Assembly (NCBI RefSeq): GCF_000182565.1 | Contig: NW_015971554.1 | Span: 101,912 to 165,911, forward strand | Direction: 5' to 3' | Source: Spizellomyces punctatus DAOM BR117 | Taxonomy: Eukaryota; Chytridiomycota; Chytridiomycetes; Spizellomycetales; Spizellomycetaceae | Length of the DNA: 64,000 bases | Shown: positions 1 through 10,200 of the stretch, piece by piece | Layout: each line of letters opens with the position of its first letter | Numbering within the stretch: position 1 is the stretch's first letter | Made by a program: the position numbers and the translations under genes | The notes under the pieces: model-generated | Databases searched by the model: none | Seen by the model: only the letters and a program-made list of their open reading frames with translations | What the model was told of the DNA's origin: nothing

Positions 1-1
1 G

Positions 2-742
2 CAGTCGCAATTCAATGCGGGAGGCCTCGGTCAGGCACCCCAACCACAAATCAACAGCGCCCTTGCCGGCGTTGTGGCAAATTTACTGACGGGCCATGCT
101 ACCCAACCAGCTGCGGGCGGACTGGATGCTCAGACGTTGTTGAGTTTAGTCGGAGCCCTCCAGCAACAGCAGCAACCTCAGCAGCAGCCGCAGTTGGCTA
201 CGTTAGGTCAGCTCACGCAGGGACTGGGTGCTCAGACTCTTAACCCTGCAAATTCTCTAGCAGCATTAGGATTGGGAGGACTTGCAGGACTGGGACAACC
301 ACAACAACAGGCGGCAGTGCAACAACAACCAAATTTGGCAACAATGCTCTCTTCACTCTTGAGCGCGCAGCAATCGCAAACCCAGGGCCAACAAGCCACA
401 CAGCTGCAGCAGGTACCTCAGTCACAACTTCAACAACGGACGCAACTTGGCGGCTTGCAGAACCCCATGCAAGCATCCATCCAACCACTGGTTTCAAGTG
501 CATTGGCAACTCAGTTTGGGGCGCTATCCGGTTCATCGACCACCGGATCCCTTCCAGCCGCTTTAGCGAATTTGCAGCGAATGGGCGTTACACAGCAACC
601 ACTGGCAAACCCTGCAGTTGGATCTACGGCGCCGACATCTGGGACAGAGTCTGTGGCGGACATATTGAATAGGTTGAAGCAGTTGCAACAATTACATCCG
701 GGGACAAGCAATCCCCAGTCCGGGGCCGCTGGGAGAGGATAG
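2..742 (+). CDS. Gln-rich low-complexity protein, C-terminal part (5' truncated)
   Basis: The reading frame is open from the first bases of the window to a TAG at 740-742, so this is the 3' end of a longer gene that begins upstream. The visible ~246 residues are dominated by Gln, Ala, Leu, Gly and Ser, with poly-Gln runs near 165-195, and contain no recognisable catalytic domain. The composition resembles the disordered, prion-like tails of fungal RNA-binding or transcription proteins. The very end contains a short Leu-rich amphipathic stretch (VADILNRLKQLQQLHPG). A candidate polyadenylation signal AATAAA lies at 818-823. The function cannot be assigned without the N-terminal part. That it codes is likely because the frame is long, uninterrupted and ends just before A/T-rich 3' sequence. 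Confidence 0.7.
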   Translation, partial: QSQFNAGGLGQAPQPQINSALAGVVANLLTGHATQPAAGGLDAQTLLSLVGALQQQQQPQQQPQLATLGQLTQGLGAQTLNPANSLAALGLGGLAGLGQPQQQAAVQQQPNLATMLSSLLSAQQSQTQGQQATQLQQVPQSQLQQRTQLGGLQNPMQASIQPLVSSALATQFGALSGSSTTGSLPAALANLQRMGVTQQPLANPAVGSTAPTSGTESVADILNRLKQLQQLHPGTSNPQSGAAGRG

Positions 743-1266
743 GACGGCACGAGTCCGAATTGTGTAATAATTTTGGCATTTGCGAAAATGCTTGTGTAGT
801 TGTAACAAGCAAATAGCAATAAAGGGAACTGCAGCGAAAGATTGCGAACAAGGTTCAATTCTATATTCATTGCTACATGTTGTAATCATTTTCCGCCTGC
901 TGCCAATGGTTTTTCGATATAAATTAAAGATAGAAGATCTCTCTTGATAGCAGAAGCCTTTTGCCATCATTCTATACCAGGAGAAAGAAACTGCAAAACA
1001 CAATGCACAGACTGGACAAACTGGACGTGATTGGCATCGCTAATAAGGCACTTTGTCTTGTTGAATATCCATCCAAGGAAGATGATCGGCGACAGTCCTC
1101 CCGCGCCACAATCCAAGCCGCGCTTTAGTAAGAGTCACGTGCTACCATTTTTTTATTTTTGAAATTTCTGATCTGTTTTTTGTGTTGAAAGTTCAACGGG
1201 CTGGTAGTTTTTCTTCCGTTGCATCCCATACCGCTTTTGAGCACCTTCTTCCTTTAACTTTTGACA
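743..1266. other. Intergenic: 3' UTR of the Gln-rich gene and fibrillarin promoter
   Basis: No reading frame here looks coding. AATAAA at 818-823 probably belongs to the upstream gene. A palindromic CACGTG (1136-1141, in GTCACGTG context) lies about 130 bp before the fibrillarin start and is a candidate transcription-factor site. Confidence 0.6.
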
Positions 1267-2493
1267 ATGGCATACGGTGAGTAATATACTGTCGCTGTGT
1301 GAGATTGTTTCTGGTCTAACCCAGTGTGTTTGGGCAGGTGCACCTCGCGGTGGTGGTGGTCGCGGCGGAGCTCGGGGCGGCGGCCGTGGTGGAGGTCGTG
1401 GTGGACCCCGAGGAGGTGGTGTTTCCAAGTTTGGCGGTGGTGGCCGTGGTGGTCGCGGAGGCTTTGGTGGTGGTGGTCGCGGTGCACCTCGTGGCCGTGG
1501 TGGACCTCGTGGAGGAGGTCGTGGTGGCCGTGGTGGAGCAAGGGGAGGAGCGAAAGGAGGGGCAAAAGTTGTTATCGAACCCCATCGTCATGAGGGTATC
1601 TTTATTGCTCGTGGAAAGGAGGACATGTTGGTGACAAAGAACTTGGTACCTGGTGAGAGCGTATACGGAGAGAAGAGAGTTAGTGTGGACGTGAGTATCA
1701 ATGATCTGTGCATGCAGTGATGGCGGTTCTTAACTCCAGATCTTTGGGATTGATTGCATCCCATTAGAGCACTGACGGAACTAAAATCGAGTACCGTGTG
1801 TGGAATCCTTTCCGATCCAAGCTTGCGGCCGGTGTGCTCGGCGGTGTTGACCATATTCATATTGCCCCGGGAAAGAAGGTTCTCTACCTTGGTGCCGCCA
1901 GTGGAACTTCAGTATCTCACGTCGCTGATATTGTTGGACCGGTACGGACTGTTTTGAAGGTCTTTTGTATGATCTCGGATTCAAGATGCGCCTTTCTGTT
2001 TAGACTGGTCTCGTGTACGCCGTCGAATTCTCGCACCGATCAGGTCGTGATCTGATCAACATGGCCAAGAAACGCACCAACGTCATCCCCATTATTGAGG
2101 ACGCCCGTCATCCCCACAAATACCGTATGTTGGTCGGTATGGTTGATGTTATTTTCGCCGATGTTGCGCAACCGGATCAAGCTCGTATTGTCACCATGAA
2201 CGCCCACATGTTCTTGAAGAATGGAGGTCACGTTGTGATATCTGTCAAGGTATGTGTTCTGTATTAGTGGGGTTGCCAACCGTCTACTCAATATCTCATC
2301 ATCTTGTCGATTGCAGGCCAATTGTATCGACTCAACGGTCGCAGCTGACATTGTATTCGCACGGGAAGTAAAGAAGCTTGAGGAGGAACGAGTAAAAGCA
2401 CAGGAGCAGTTGACACTAGAGCCGTATGAGCGTGATCACGCCTTGGTGATTGGAGTGTACCGGAAACAAAAGAAGGCCAAGGCCTCAGAATGA
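1267..2493 (+). CDS. NOP1: Fibrillarin, box C/D snoRNP rRNA 2'-O-methyltransferase
   Basis: Five exons join in frame: 1267-1276, 1338-1690, 1768-1941, 2004-2249 and 2317-2493, giving 319 residues, the usual fibrillarin length. The start MAYGAPRGG leads into a ~90-residue Gly/Arg-rich (GAR) domain, then the methyltransferase fold with [15 protein letters not shown], the SAM-binding [25 protein letters not shown] and [10 protein letters not shown], and the C-terminal [12 protein letters not shown]. These are diagnostic for fibrillarin. It is the catalytic subunit that methylates ribose in pre-rRNA in the nucleolus, guided by box C/D snoRNAs. BCD1, an assembly factor for the same particles, is encoded at 29926-31189. 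All introns are 61-77 bp with GT-AG ends. Confidence 0.97.
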
Positions 2494-2775
2494 GGTCGTC
2501 AATGTCAGTTTAAGACCTCGCCTATTCTTTAAGTGTATGTACATTCTGGTTAATGCTCGCGGTAACTCCAGAGGCAAAGGTGGTGTTGGTGGGGGCAGGG
2601 GGGAGAGGTTTTGCTTTTTAGTTTAGAAGGCTTTCGCTTGTATTTTATCTTTTTTTTGCCAACGACTGCATTTTCACAAAACCGTAACTTAGAAACACTC
2701 TTGCGTTCAAAATGATCATTATTTATTGATTTTTGCAGAAACTGAAATGCCAGCATTTATGGATATCCTACGTTG

Positions 2776-3418
2776 TCACTCGTGCTGTGAAACGAAAAAG
2801 TTTGCTCCCTCAGGCTTCAAGTCATACTGGTCTGCAAATTCCTGTACATGCCATCCACCGCGATCCTCTGGTAATTTAAGATGCCTCAACGATTTCGACT
2901 GAGCAAACAGGATAAACACGTAGCGATGCAAATGGGTGCCTTTCGGCGGTGTGGGGGGATGATAGGAAGTGACAACCTTTCCCTTTTTAACGTCACCGTG
3001 CGTGATGTCGGTTACGACCCAATGACGCCAGCATCTCTTGGCGGGATGCTCGCGAGACGGGGCATCTTTTGTGTGATTGAGTGAGTGGAACGATTCATTT
3101 TCAATACTTTTGGCTAGTCAAATTACCAGGATCAGCCAGGACGAGTGTGTAGAGATCATCGGGATTCGGTGGACTGAATGAGACTTTTGGTTCATGTTCA
3201 GCTTCGGAAGGGGATATTTCATTCCCCAGTGATACTTTTCTGTTCTTGTACGAAATGTCCAAGGCGATGGTCGGTGTGAAATCAGATATCACTAACCATG
3301 ACCGATTATGAGTATTTTTGGTGGGCGATTCAATACAAAAGGGGGATGAAAATGATGCTTTTTTACCATCGGGAATTACTTGGCTGTCGACAAGGGCTTT
3401 ATGCACTTCCTTTAGCAT
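2776..3418 (-). CDS. Phosphatidylethanolamine-binding protein (PEBP) family
   Basis: Two exons on the minus strand (3418-3127 and 3065-2776) splice to 193 residues, the normal size for a PEBP/Tfs1/RKIP protein. The junction restores the signature VLADPDAPSRE followed by CWRHWVVTDI, then PPTPPKGTHLHRYVFILFAQ, all typical of the ligand-pocket family. The C-terminus ends EGANFFVSQHE. The chosen start, MLKEVHKALV, gives the usual short lead into the VIPD motif; an extra upstream exon is possible because the frame stays open for a few codons. Family members bind anionic phospholipids and inhibit carboxypeptidase Y or regulate Ras/Raf signalling. The exact partner cannot be read from sequence. The gene lies tail-to-tail with fibrillarin. 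Confidence 0.9.
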
Positions 3419-5290
3419 GTTTTTGATAATGTCTGGACGGTAGAGCCTTGACACTTTTGATGATGATAGGCGGCAGAAACGCTTTTAGTTTTTGCCAGCG
3501 TTCTTTTTATACTTTCAACCCGTAAATGTCGTATTGTGTCATCGTTACGCGGGATTGTCCATAACAAAAGACATGGCGGGCGGGAATAAAAACGGGCTTT
3601 TTGCAGGGCGGGGGCTGCAGTTGACGGCTGCCCATCGGCTGGTCAGTTGCTTTGAAGAAGGCCCTGAATCCGTGGCTTGTGGGCCAATCTGTGCTGCGCC
3701 ATCCACCAGTTTGTTCATGTCGTTGAGTTTTGAATAAAGATGAGGTTAGAATAAGTGATGGTTATTCTTTTGGACAGCGGGCGATGAAGTAGATGAGCCA
3801 GTGTATATAAAAGGCGCAACCACCCAGGATATTCTTTTAGAGTATCCTCTACATTTGGTTGTTTTGCAAAGCCAGGGTTGCTAAACCTGTGTTCTTTTTT
3901 TGTTTCCTATATGATGGTTAGAACGACTGATTTTTAAGCGTTATGAAGCGTCAGCGATAGGAAAACGTTTGTGGACACAAACCTTGTGTTGGACATTTGG
4001 TCTGTTGGAAGGTTCCAAACTGATATGCCCAGTTTAAACCAAAGATGGAGAGACGCTAAACCAATGTGGCTGATGTCGTTCCCCAATCCCGTTGACCTGT
4101 GATACATGGAACGATAATACCAACATGTTCCATACTGTTTATGCATTGAGTGAGTCCAGATTTGTTGCGAGTTGCAGCCTCTACAGAGTTGCTCCTTGTG
4201 GGCTACTCTTCGAGTTCATCTGTTCAACACGTGCAAATAAACAAAAGCAACTAAACGGCGCCCAAATGACAGCAGAACGCAAGTGCCTCCCCCCTCCTTC
4301 TCCCCCTCGTACTGCACACAAACATGCGCAAACGGGCCGATTATCGTGCGATTTATCGCTTGCTTTTTCTTTTGCGTTTGTTTGCGTTTGTGATGCTTTT
4401 GTACCATGTATGGACTCTTGAATGAGCATTGTCACCTGTAATCCTCCCCCCTCCTTTTGCAAAATGGATCTGTGGAATGTTTACAAAAAAAGAATGTTGC
4501 GCACATCGTTACGTCCATTTGCCGTACATGGTCTCTGCAACTGTCCTCAAAAATCAACCCAAAATCAACACAAAAAAAAAAATTGGAGGAAAACTCCGCT
4601 CACGGAAATCGTTGAATTTCAACGCGTGTTTTTGAGCTTTTGGCTTACGCGGATTAAGGTCTTTTGAAGAGGTCCGTTTTTTTTTTTTTTTATTGCGTAG
4701 GTCTTTTGTGTGTGTGTTTTGTTGGGCTTTTTGAAAGCGTTTTCCGTTGCTTTAAAACGCTGCAAGTCGAAAAGGACTGTATTTACGCTTCACGGGCCAA
4801 CAGTTAAAGATATACACACACCGGAACTGCCAACATTTAAAGGACCCTCGCTTACGTTAAGGCTCTAGTTTGCCCCAGCTGGCCAGCGCAGCGTCTTTTT
4901 GGGTGGAAATAGTTTTAGGCGCAATTTACAAAACAACCAGCTTTTGTGCATTCCATTCTCCTCTTGCGAACGAATACACACAAGACGAAGAAGGCAAAAA
5001 GCCAAGGTGTACGCAGAGGCGCTGGATACCCCCTCTTTTTTGCTGGAGTGGAAACGGGCGAAACGGAGAACCTTGGGTTGCAAAGGAGAGAAAACACACC
5101 TTGTTTTCTTGGACTTTTTGTGTACTTTTCTATCTTGCCACTACACGACGGCATTTTCTCTGGCATCATATCAGGATTCTGGGTCTATTTCGCGCTTGCA
5201 GTTGGCATATCTCCTACCAAAACCAGGACGTTCCGGTTACCCCAAAGAATACCCTGTTTCGTTATCTCCTGACGAGCTTGCGTGCCCATC
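3419..5290. other. Long spacer upstream of Ras
   Basis: About 1.9 kb without a supported gene. It contains a TATA-like tataaaag near 3805-3812, a CACGTG at 4228-4233, an A-run near 4571-4583 and a run of 15 T at 4677-4691. Short open frames on both strands show no family signature and unusual composition. It is probably the Ras promoter and 5' UTR, possibly with a non-coding transcript. Confidence 0.4.
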
Positions 5291-6113
5291 ATGTCCGTAT
5301 CGAGAGGAAACTTGGTGAGAGAATATAAAATCGTCGTGGTCGGTGGTGGTGGTGTTGGAAAGGTATGTTGAACAAGAACTTGCGCCTTTGTTGTTTCCAT
5401 TGTGATTCTTGTGTCGATTCCTGTTGATGCCGGAACAAGGGGAAGCAAAAAGTGAACAGTGGGCATGCTGGTGGAGCCTGTAGGATTCTCCCGCAATTGT
5501 AACTCACAATTATTTTCCATCTTCTTTTGCCTCCTTATTCTATCATCGTGATACATCACACCGTTTTGTGGATTGCTTTGACATTTACCAGTCGGCTTTA
5601 ACCATTCAATTCATCCAATCGCAATTCGTTGACGAATACGATCCGACCATCGAGGACTCGTACCGCAAGCAATGCGTGGTAGATGGAGAAACTGCGGTGC
5701 TAGACGTGCTAGACACAGCTGGACAAGAAGAATACTCTGCCATGCGGGAACAATACATGCGATCAGGCGAAGGATTTCTGTTAGTGTACAGCATAACTTC
5801 CCGGTCCTCTTTTGAAGAAATTCAAACCTTTCATCAACAAATTCTGCGCGTGAAAGACCGGGACTGGTTCCCAGTCACGTTGGTCGGAAATAAGTGCGAT
5901 CTTGAGGGTGAACGAGTGGTGGGAACCGGCGAAGGGAGAGAATTGGCAAAACTGTTTAGGTGCAAATTTATGGAGACGTCGGCGAGGAGTAAAATTAATG
6001 TCGATGAAGCGTTTTTCTCGTTAGTAAGGGCAATTCGAGATGAGAATAAGAAAACTCCTGGTGGAGGACAACAGACGGTCAAGAAGAAGAAGAAGCCGTG
6101 TATGGTAATGTGA
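5291..6113 (+). CDS. RAS1: Ras small GTPase
   Basis: Exons 5291-5362 and 5592-6113 give 197 residues. After the short lead [13 protein letters not shown] come the P-loop GGGGVGKS, effector-region [12 protein letters not shown], switch [27 protein letters not shown] and ETSAR, then a polybasic tail and CMVM, a CaaX box for farnesylation. Gly12, Gly13 and Gln61 equivalents are normal, so it is a wild-type-like switch. Two small departures: residue 11 is Gly rather than the usual Ala, and the G5 motif reads SAR instead of SAK. It should act at the plasma membrane in nutrient/cAMP or MAPK signalling. Several Ras-like families share these motifs, but [13 protein letters not shown] and the CaaX box favour Ras proper. 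Confidence 0.95.
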
Positions 6114-7210
6114 ATGGGGCAAACAAAGACTCTTGAGGTTGTTTGGCGACGAGGTAGAGACGGCGAGTGTTGGAAGCGCGGAGCCAATTTGCGGTGATCA
6201 TGGAGGGTTTGGTCTTTTTCTGTCAGCAAAGTTACGTTGAACTTTTGCTGTCATTGATTTCGACGAGGGCACGACTGTCTTTTCATCATGAACAAACTAC
6301 GCTGAATTGGTAGTGATGAAAAGAAGGATCGAGGGACGATGGGAGGCTTCTCTCTCTCTCTCTGATTTTTGTGTACATTTCGATATTTTGGGGGAGCGAG
6401 AGGTTTTTTTTCGCAAGGGACAAGTACCATTTAATAATAGAGTTTCCCAACATTTTACAATCGTGGTGCGAACAGCCGGCTGCTACTGAAAGGGACTTTC
6501 CGTTGAAGGAGTGTCCATTGCGGGCCATCGCAATGCCTTATCCAATCCAACCCGTTAGCTCACCTCGTAACAGGCAATATTCCCTCCGCTCCGATACATC
6601 ACTAAAGTCACAACCACTATTCTTCCCGTTGTTTAATAGTTTCTTGATATTGGGAGCTGGTGGCTCGGACTCACTTGCTTGTGCATAGCTTCTAGAGGTT
6701 CGGACATCTGGAAAAATCAATTGGGATCAATGGACACTCCACCATCGATATCTTCAAGCTACACTGGACATTACTCTTGCTGATGATCCGGGACCACTTA
6801 CGGAAAGTACAATTAGCAGGACAAGTCGGGATCACGCCCTTTTTTATTGGTAAATTATACTAAAGTTAACTCCCTACGGTATGCCTTCACCAATATGACA
6901 TGTTTCTCTTCAGTTACATTGTATGTGTCTATGTGGAGTGCCTGACATTGTGTTTGACAAAGAAAGCGTAGTTTGGGCATTAGAATCTGCGTGCGGAAAG
7001 CTGTCGGGAAAAGCGACGTGAGAGAATCGGCTAGTCCAGCCACCATCGGACACATTATTTCAAAAGATTATTATGCTGACATTTTATATCGTCAAATCAT
7101 ATTAAGAAACACACTAATTTAAATGGCATCGCTAGATCGTATCAGTAGGTGCAGGCTCATAAAGCGACATAAAGATCACCACGACCCGTCACTGGCTTCC
7201 CTTGTCTCCG
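6114..7210. other. Convergent spacer between Ras and the Rho-kinase-like gene
   Basis: About 1.1 kb. It holds a (CT)n microsatellite at about 6347-6363. On the minus strand, around 6538-6720, there is a short frame bounded by good splice consensus (described separately). Otherwise I see no supported gene. Confidence 0.4.
6538..6720 (-). CDS. Possible small exon or gene of unknown function
   Basis: Reading on the minus strand, an acceptor (ttttccag, ending near 6715) precedes a ~50-codon open stretch containing SRSYAQASESEPPAP and NIKKLLNNGKNSGCDFSD, and a donor-like gtgagc follows near 6560. A donor-like gtaagt occurs upstream near 6797-6802. The peptide has balanced, protein-like composition and begins like the end of a mitochondrial presequence. 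I do not recognise a family, and I could not build a convincing first or last exon. It may be a chance frame. Confidence 0.2.
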   Translation of the reverse strand: MIFPDVRTSRSYAQASESEPPAPNIKKLLNNGKNSGCDFSDVSERREYCLLRGELTGWIG

Positions 7211-10200
7211 TCATCGCGGAGTGGGAGGGTTGACAGGATTCCGTGACTTGCTGTCCACTAAGGAGCGACGATCGCTCGGAGGTGAGGTTAATATTCCACT
7301 TCCTATCGATGAAGGGAACTCTAATTGAAAAGGGGATTCTGGTATGGTAAACGAGGCGAGTGACTTTGATGTGTTTAAAGAGAGGGGAGTTGGATTCGTT
7401 GAAGGCCTAGGGTCTGCTTCTCGCCTGTAATACTCGAGTCCTGCAAGCCATCGAGCACGATCTTGCAGATCCTGGGCCATGAAATACTGTAGAAAAGCAA
7501 GAAAGAACAGCCGGGTTTTAATCCGAGCTATATCTTTAGAATATGCTGAAGAAGTTATGGTACGTACGAGAGGCGGCACTGTCTTCAAAGCTTGTGTTTC
7601 TTGGCAGGTAACGTCGATTAAAGTTCTGCACGATCGATGACAGATCATCTTACAAGCTAAAATCATATTTTGATTTTGAGTTTGACCAGGATGCCGAAAT
7701 ATGCGTTTTCCTTGACCTTACCGGTGCATTCAAAGCCTTGGTTTTTATTACCCCATAGCGGTTCGTGGCACACCGCACAGTCTGTAGGCTTGTAATATTG
7801 CCTGAGTCTAAAAGCATGACCATAGCTCTCAGACTTTTCCGTGGCTTCTTTTATTCTTCTAATCACCGCCAATATCCGTTGCTGATCATTCTATCAAAAT
7901 ATGTCAATCATTAGCCGGCCACGGTAAACCGCTGATGCAAAACATGTAGCTACCGAATTCATGGCATCCAAGTCCTCTACGGGATTATGGATAAGCATCG
8001 ATGTTTTCAAAGAGAGCAATACACGGACGCATACCTTTTATTTTGGCAACATTCCGCTCAGCGACCACTAATTCATGCTCTGGAGTTTGGGTGGAAGACC
8101 TCGTTCGGGGTTTATTTGCTGATCTCGCAACAGCGTTGGAGACCTTGATAAGACCATCTCGCTTCCTTTCCTCCTCAGCTAGCTGAGTTTCCAGTTTTTT
8201 GCGATAATATCCAATGTCCTCTTCTATTATCTCACTGCTTTGTTCCAATGACTGGCTCGAGGAGTGAGCCCACCACAGTATGTTCATTTATCAGAAGGGC
8301 TGTAACTTACTGTTGACGTCGTAGAAGGATCTTCAGATGGGAGCAGCGATCTGTACCGGTCCTGTTCGAGCCGTAATCCGCGAAGACGATTTTGGGATGC
8401 CTCAATTTGATTTGTTAATGTCGTTCTGTTCAATTCACTTGATAAGCTCCACATCTTTTCAGCAGCTTGTAACATTTTCTCTTCAAGTGCTATTTCTCCA
8501 TCTAGCTTGCTGATCTTTCGTTGAACAGCGACTGTATCATTCTGCTCAGTGCCGCTTTCATTGGTCTGAATATACACTTTTGTCAATGTCTGAAACGGCA
8601 AATGATTGCTGTTTTGCAGAACGTTACTCACTATAGAACTAGTGGCTCGTGTGCTTATCTGGCCGATTTGATCTTGGTTGACCGCATGAACTTTGAGGAT
8701 GCAATCAATGTCCTTGCTGTTGGCGTGGATGAGCTCATTTTGCGCTACCACCTTGGCGATGAAAATGTCGGATCTGACTCAAAGCATAAGACTCGAATAT
8801 CTTTAAAATGATGGAAGGTACATGTCCTTACCTTATATCGACGACGAGACTTCCTTCGATGCTCCCCACATCTTTATCCCGGTCGTACATATATATCTTA
8901 AAGTCGCGCACAACCGCGTATCGTTGCTTCCAACCTTTCTTAACCTTTCCACCTTTTGGTACTTTCAGCCAACCCTTCAAGCCCTCCTTTGGATTAAACT
9001 CTACCGGAACTACATCAGAAGCCTTGGTCTGACCGGATTTTAATGAAAAGCTTGAAGATGTAGTGCTGAGTCGACGACTAAGACCATACTCCAATATCTT
9101 GGTACTATCATCTTCCCTTTCGGGCGAGAGTGGGGATTGGGAGTTTGACCGGGAATGGTCAGTCTTCAAGGGCTGGCTGTTTGTCCGGAAAAGCATGTTC
9201 CGCCAGCCACTCTTTGACCTTGCCTGATGCTTTTCTGGTGATCTTGTCATTTTGTGGTCAGATCTTGCACTGTCCGACATCCGTGTAGCACTGTCGTCTC
9301 CCATTTCCAACTGATGATGCAGCGCTGAGCATGTTTGTTCCAGCTCGTGTATTCGTTCAATGAGATTGCGGATTTTGGTCTCTAACAAACTGCATTGTGT
9401 CTCCATCTCGTCCTTGCCCCTCTGAGTCTCTGCGTATGATTGCTCCAACTCGTCTATGCGCAAGGCTTCCGAATTCATTTTCTCCTCCGCCAGTTTCACA
9501 GCACTTTGGAGAGCTGCATTCTCTGCTTCCAACGTTTTCCGATATTGCTGTTCGGTTGCGTAGCGCTGCTCGAGTGCCTCGTAGTCAACCTTGCATTCGT
9601 TATAGCGCGAACATTCCCTTTCCAGTGCACGATTAGCTTCCTCTAGAGTTACTTTTAAACGGTCGAGGTCCTCCTTCAAGTGGCCGTTTCGATCGGCAAA
9701 AGTTTTGTGCGATGACTTTGCCTCAGTCAACTGCTTATGTAGCTCTTCAATAGACGACTGAGCCTCAAAGTACAAGCTTTCGTAGTTTATGGCGTGCTGT
9801 GCGGATCTTATCTGCTTTTGCAGTTCTGCTTTGCTTGTCTCCAGTTCTTTACAGAGCGCCGTTATTTGGTCTTCCAAAACAGCCGTCTTCTTTTCGGCAT
9901 CTGACCGAGCTGCTAACTCTCGCTTAAGCTCAGCACCTAACCTCTGGGTCTCAGCATCTGCAAGCTTTTCCATGGATATGATAAGATTAGCTTCAGCAGT
10001 GTTCGCTCGTGTCATTGCGGCGTCTCGTGCATTCCGCTCCTCTTCCAGCTTCCTCAATAATCTGTCCACTTCCACTTCTAAGCAAGCCTTGCTCTTTGTA
10101 ATATCAGCCGCAGCAGCAGACTGTTGCCTAATCTCCTCGTTGGCCTGTTTGATCTGAGCACGCAAGTTTTCAAGCTCTCTCTCCATGCGCAAATTGGCAT

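Noticed and set aside
1316-1593. Trp/Arg-, Val- and His-rich frames over the fibrillarin GAR region
   Set aside because: Alternative-frame readings of the Gly/Arg codon repeat; only the GAR frame connects to fibrillarin.
3492-3737. 81-codon plus-strand frame upstream of the PEBP gene
   Set aside because: No family similarity and it overlaps the probable 5' region of the minus-strand gene.
7985-8186. Plus-strand frames opposite the Rho-kinase-like gene coiled-coil and HR1 exons
   Set aside because: Antisense shadows of strongly biased coding sequence.
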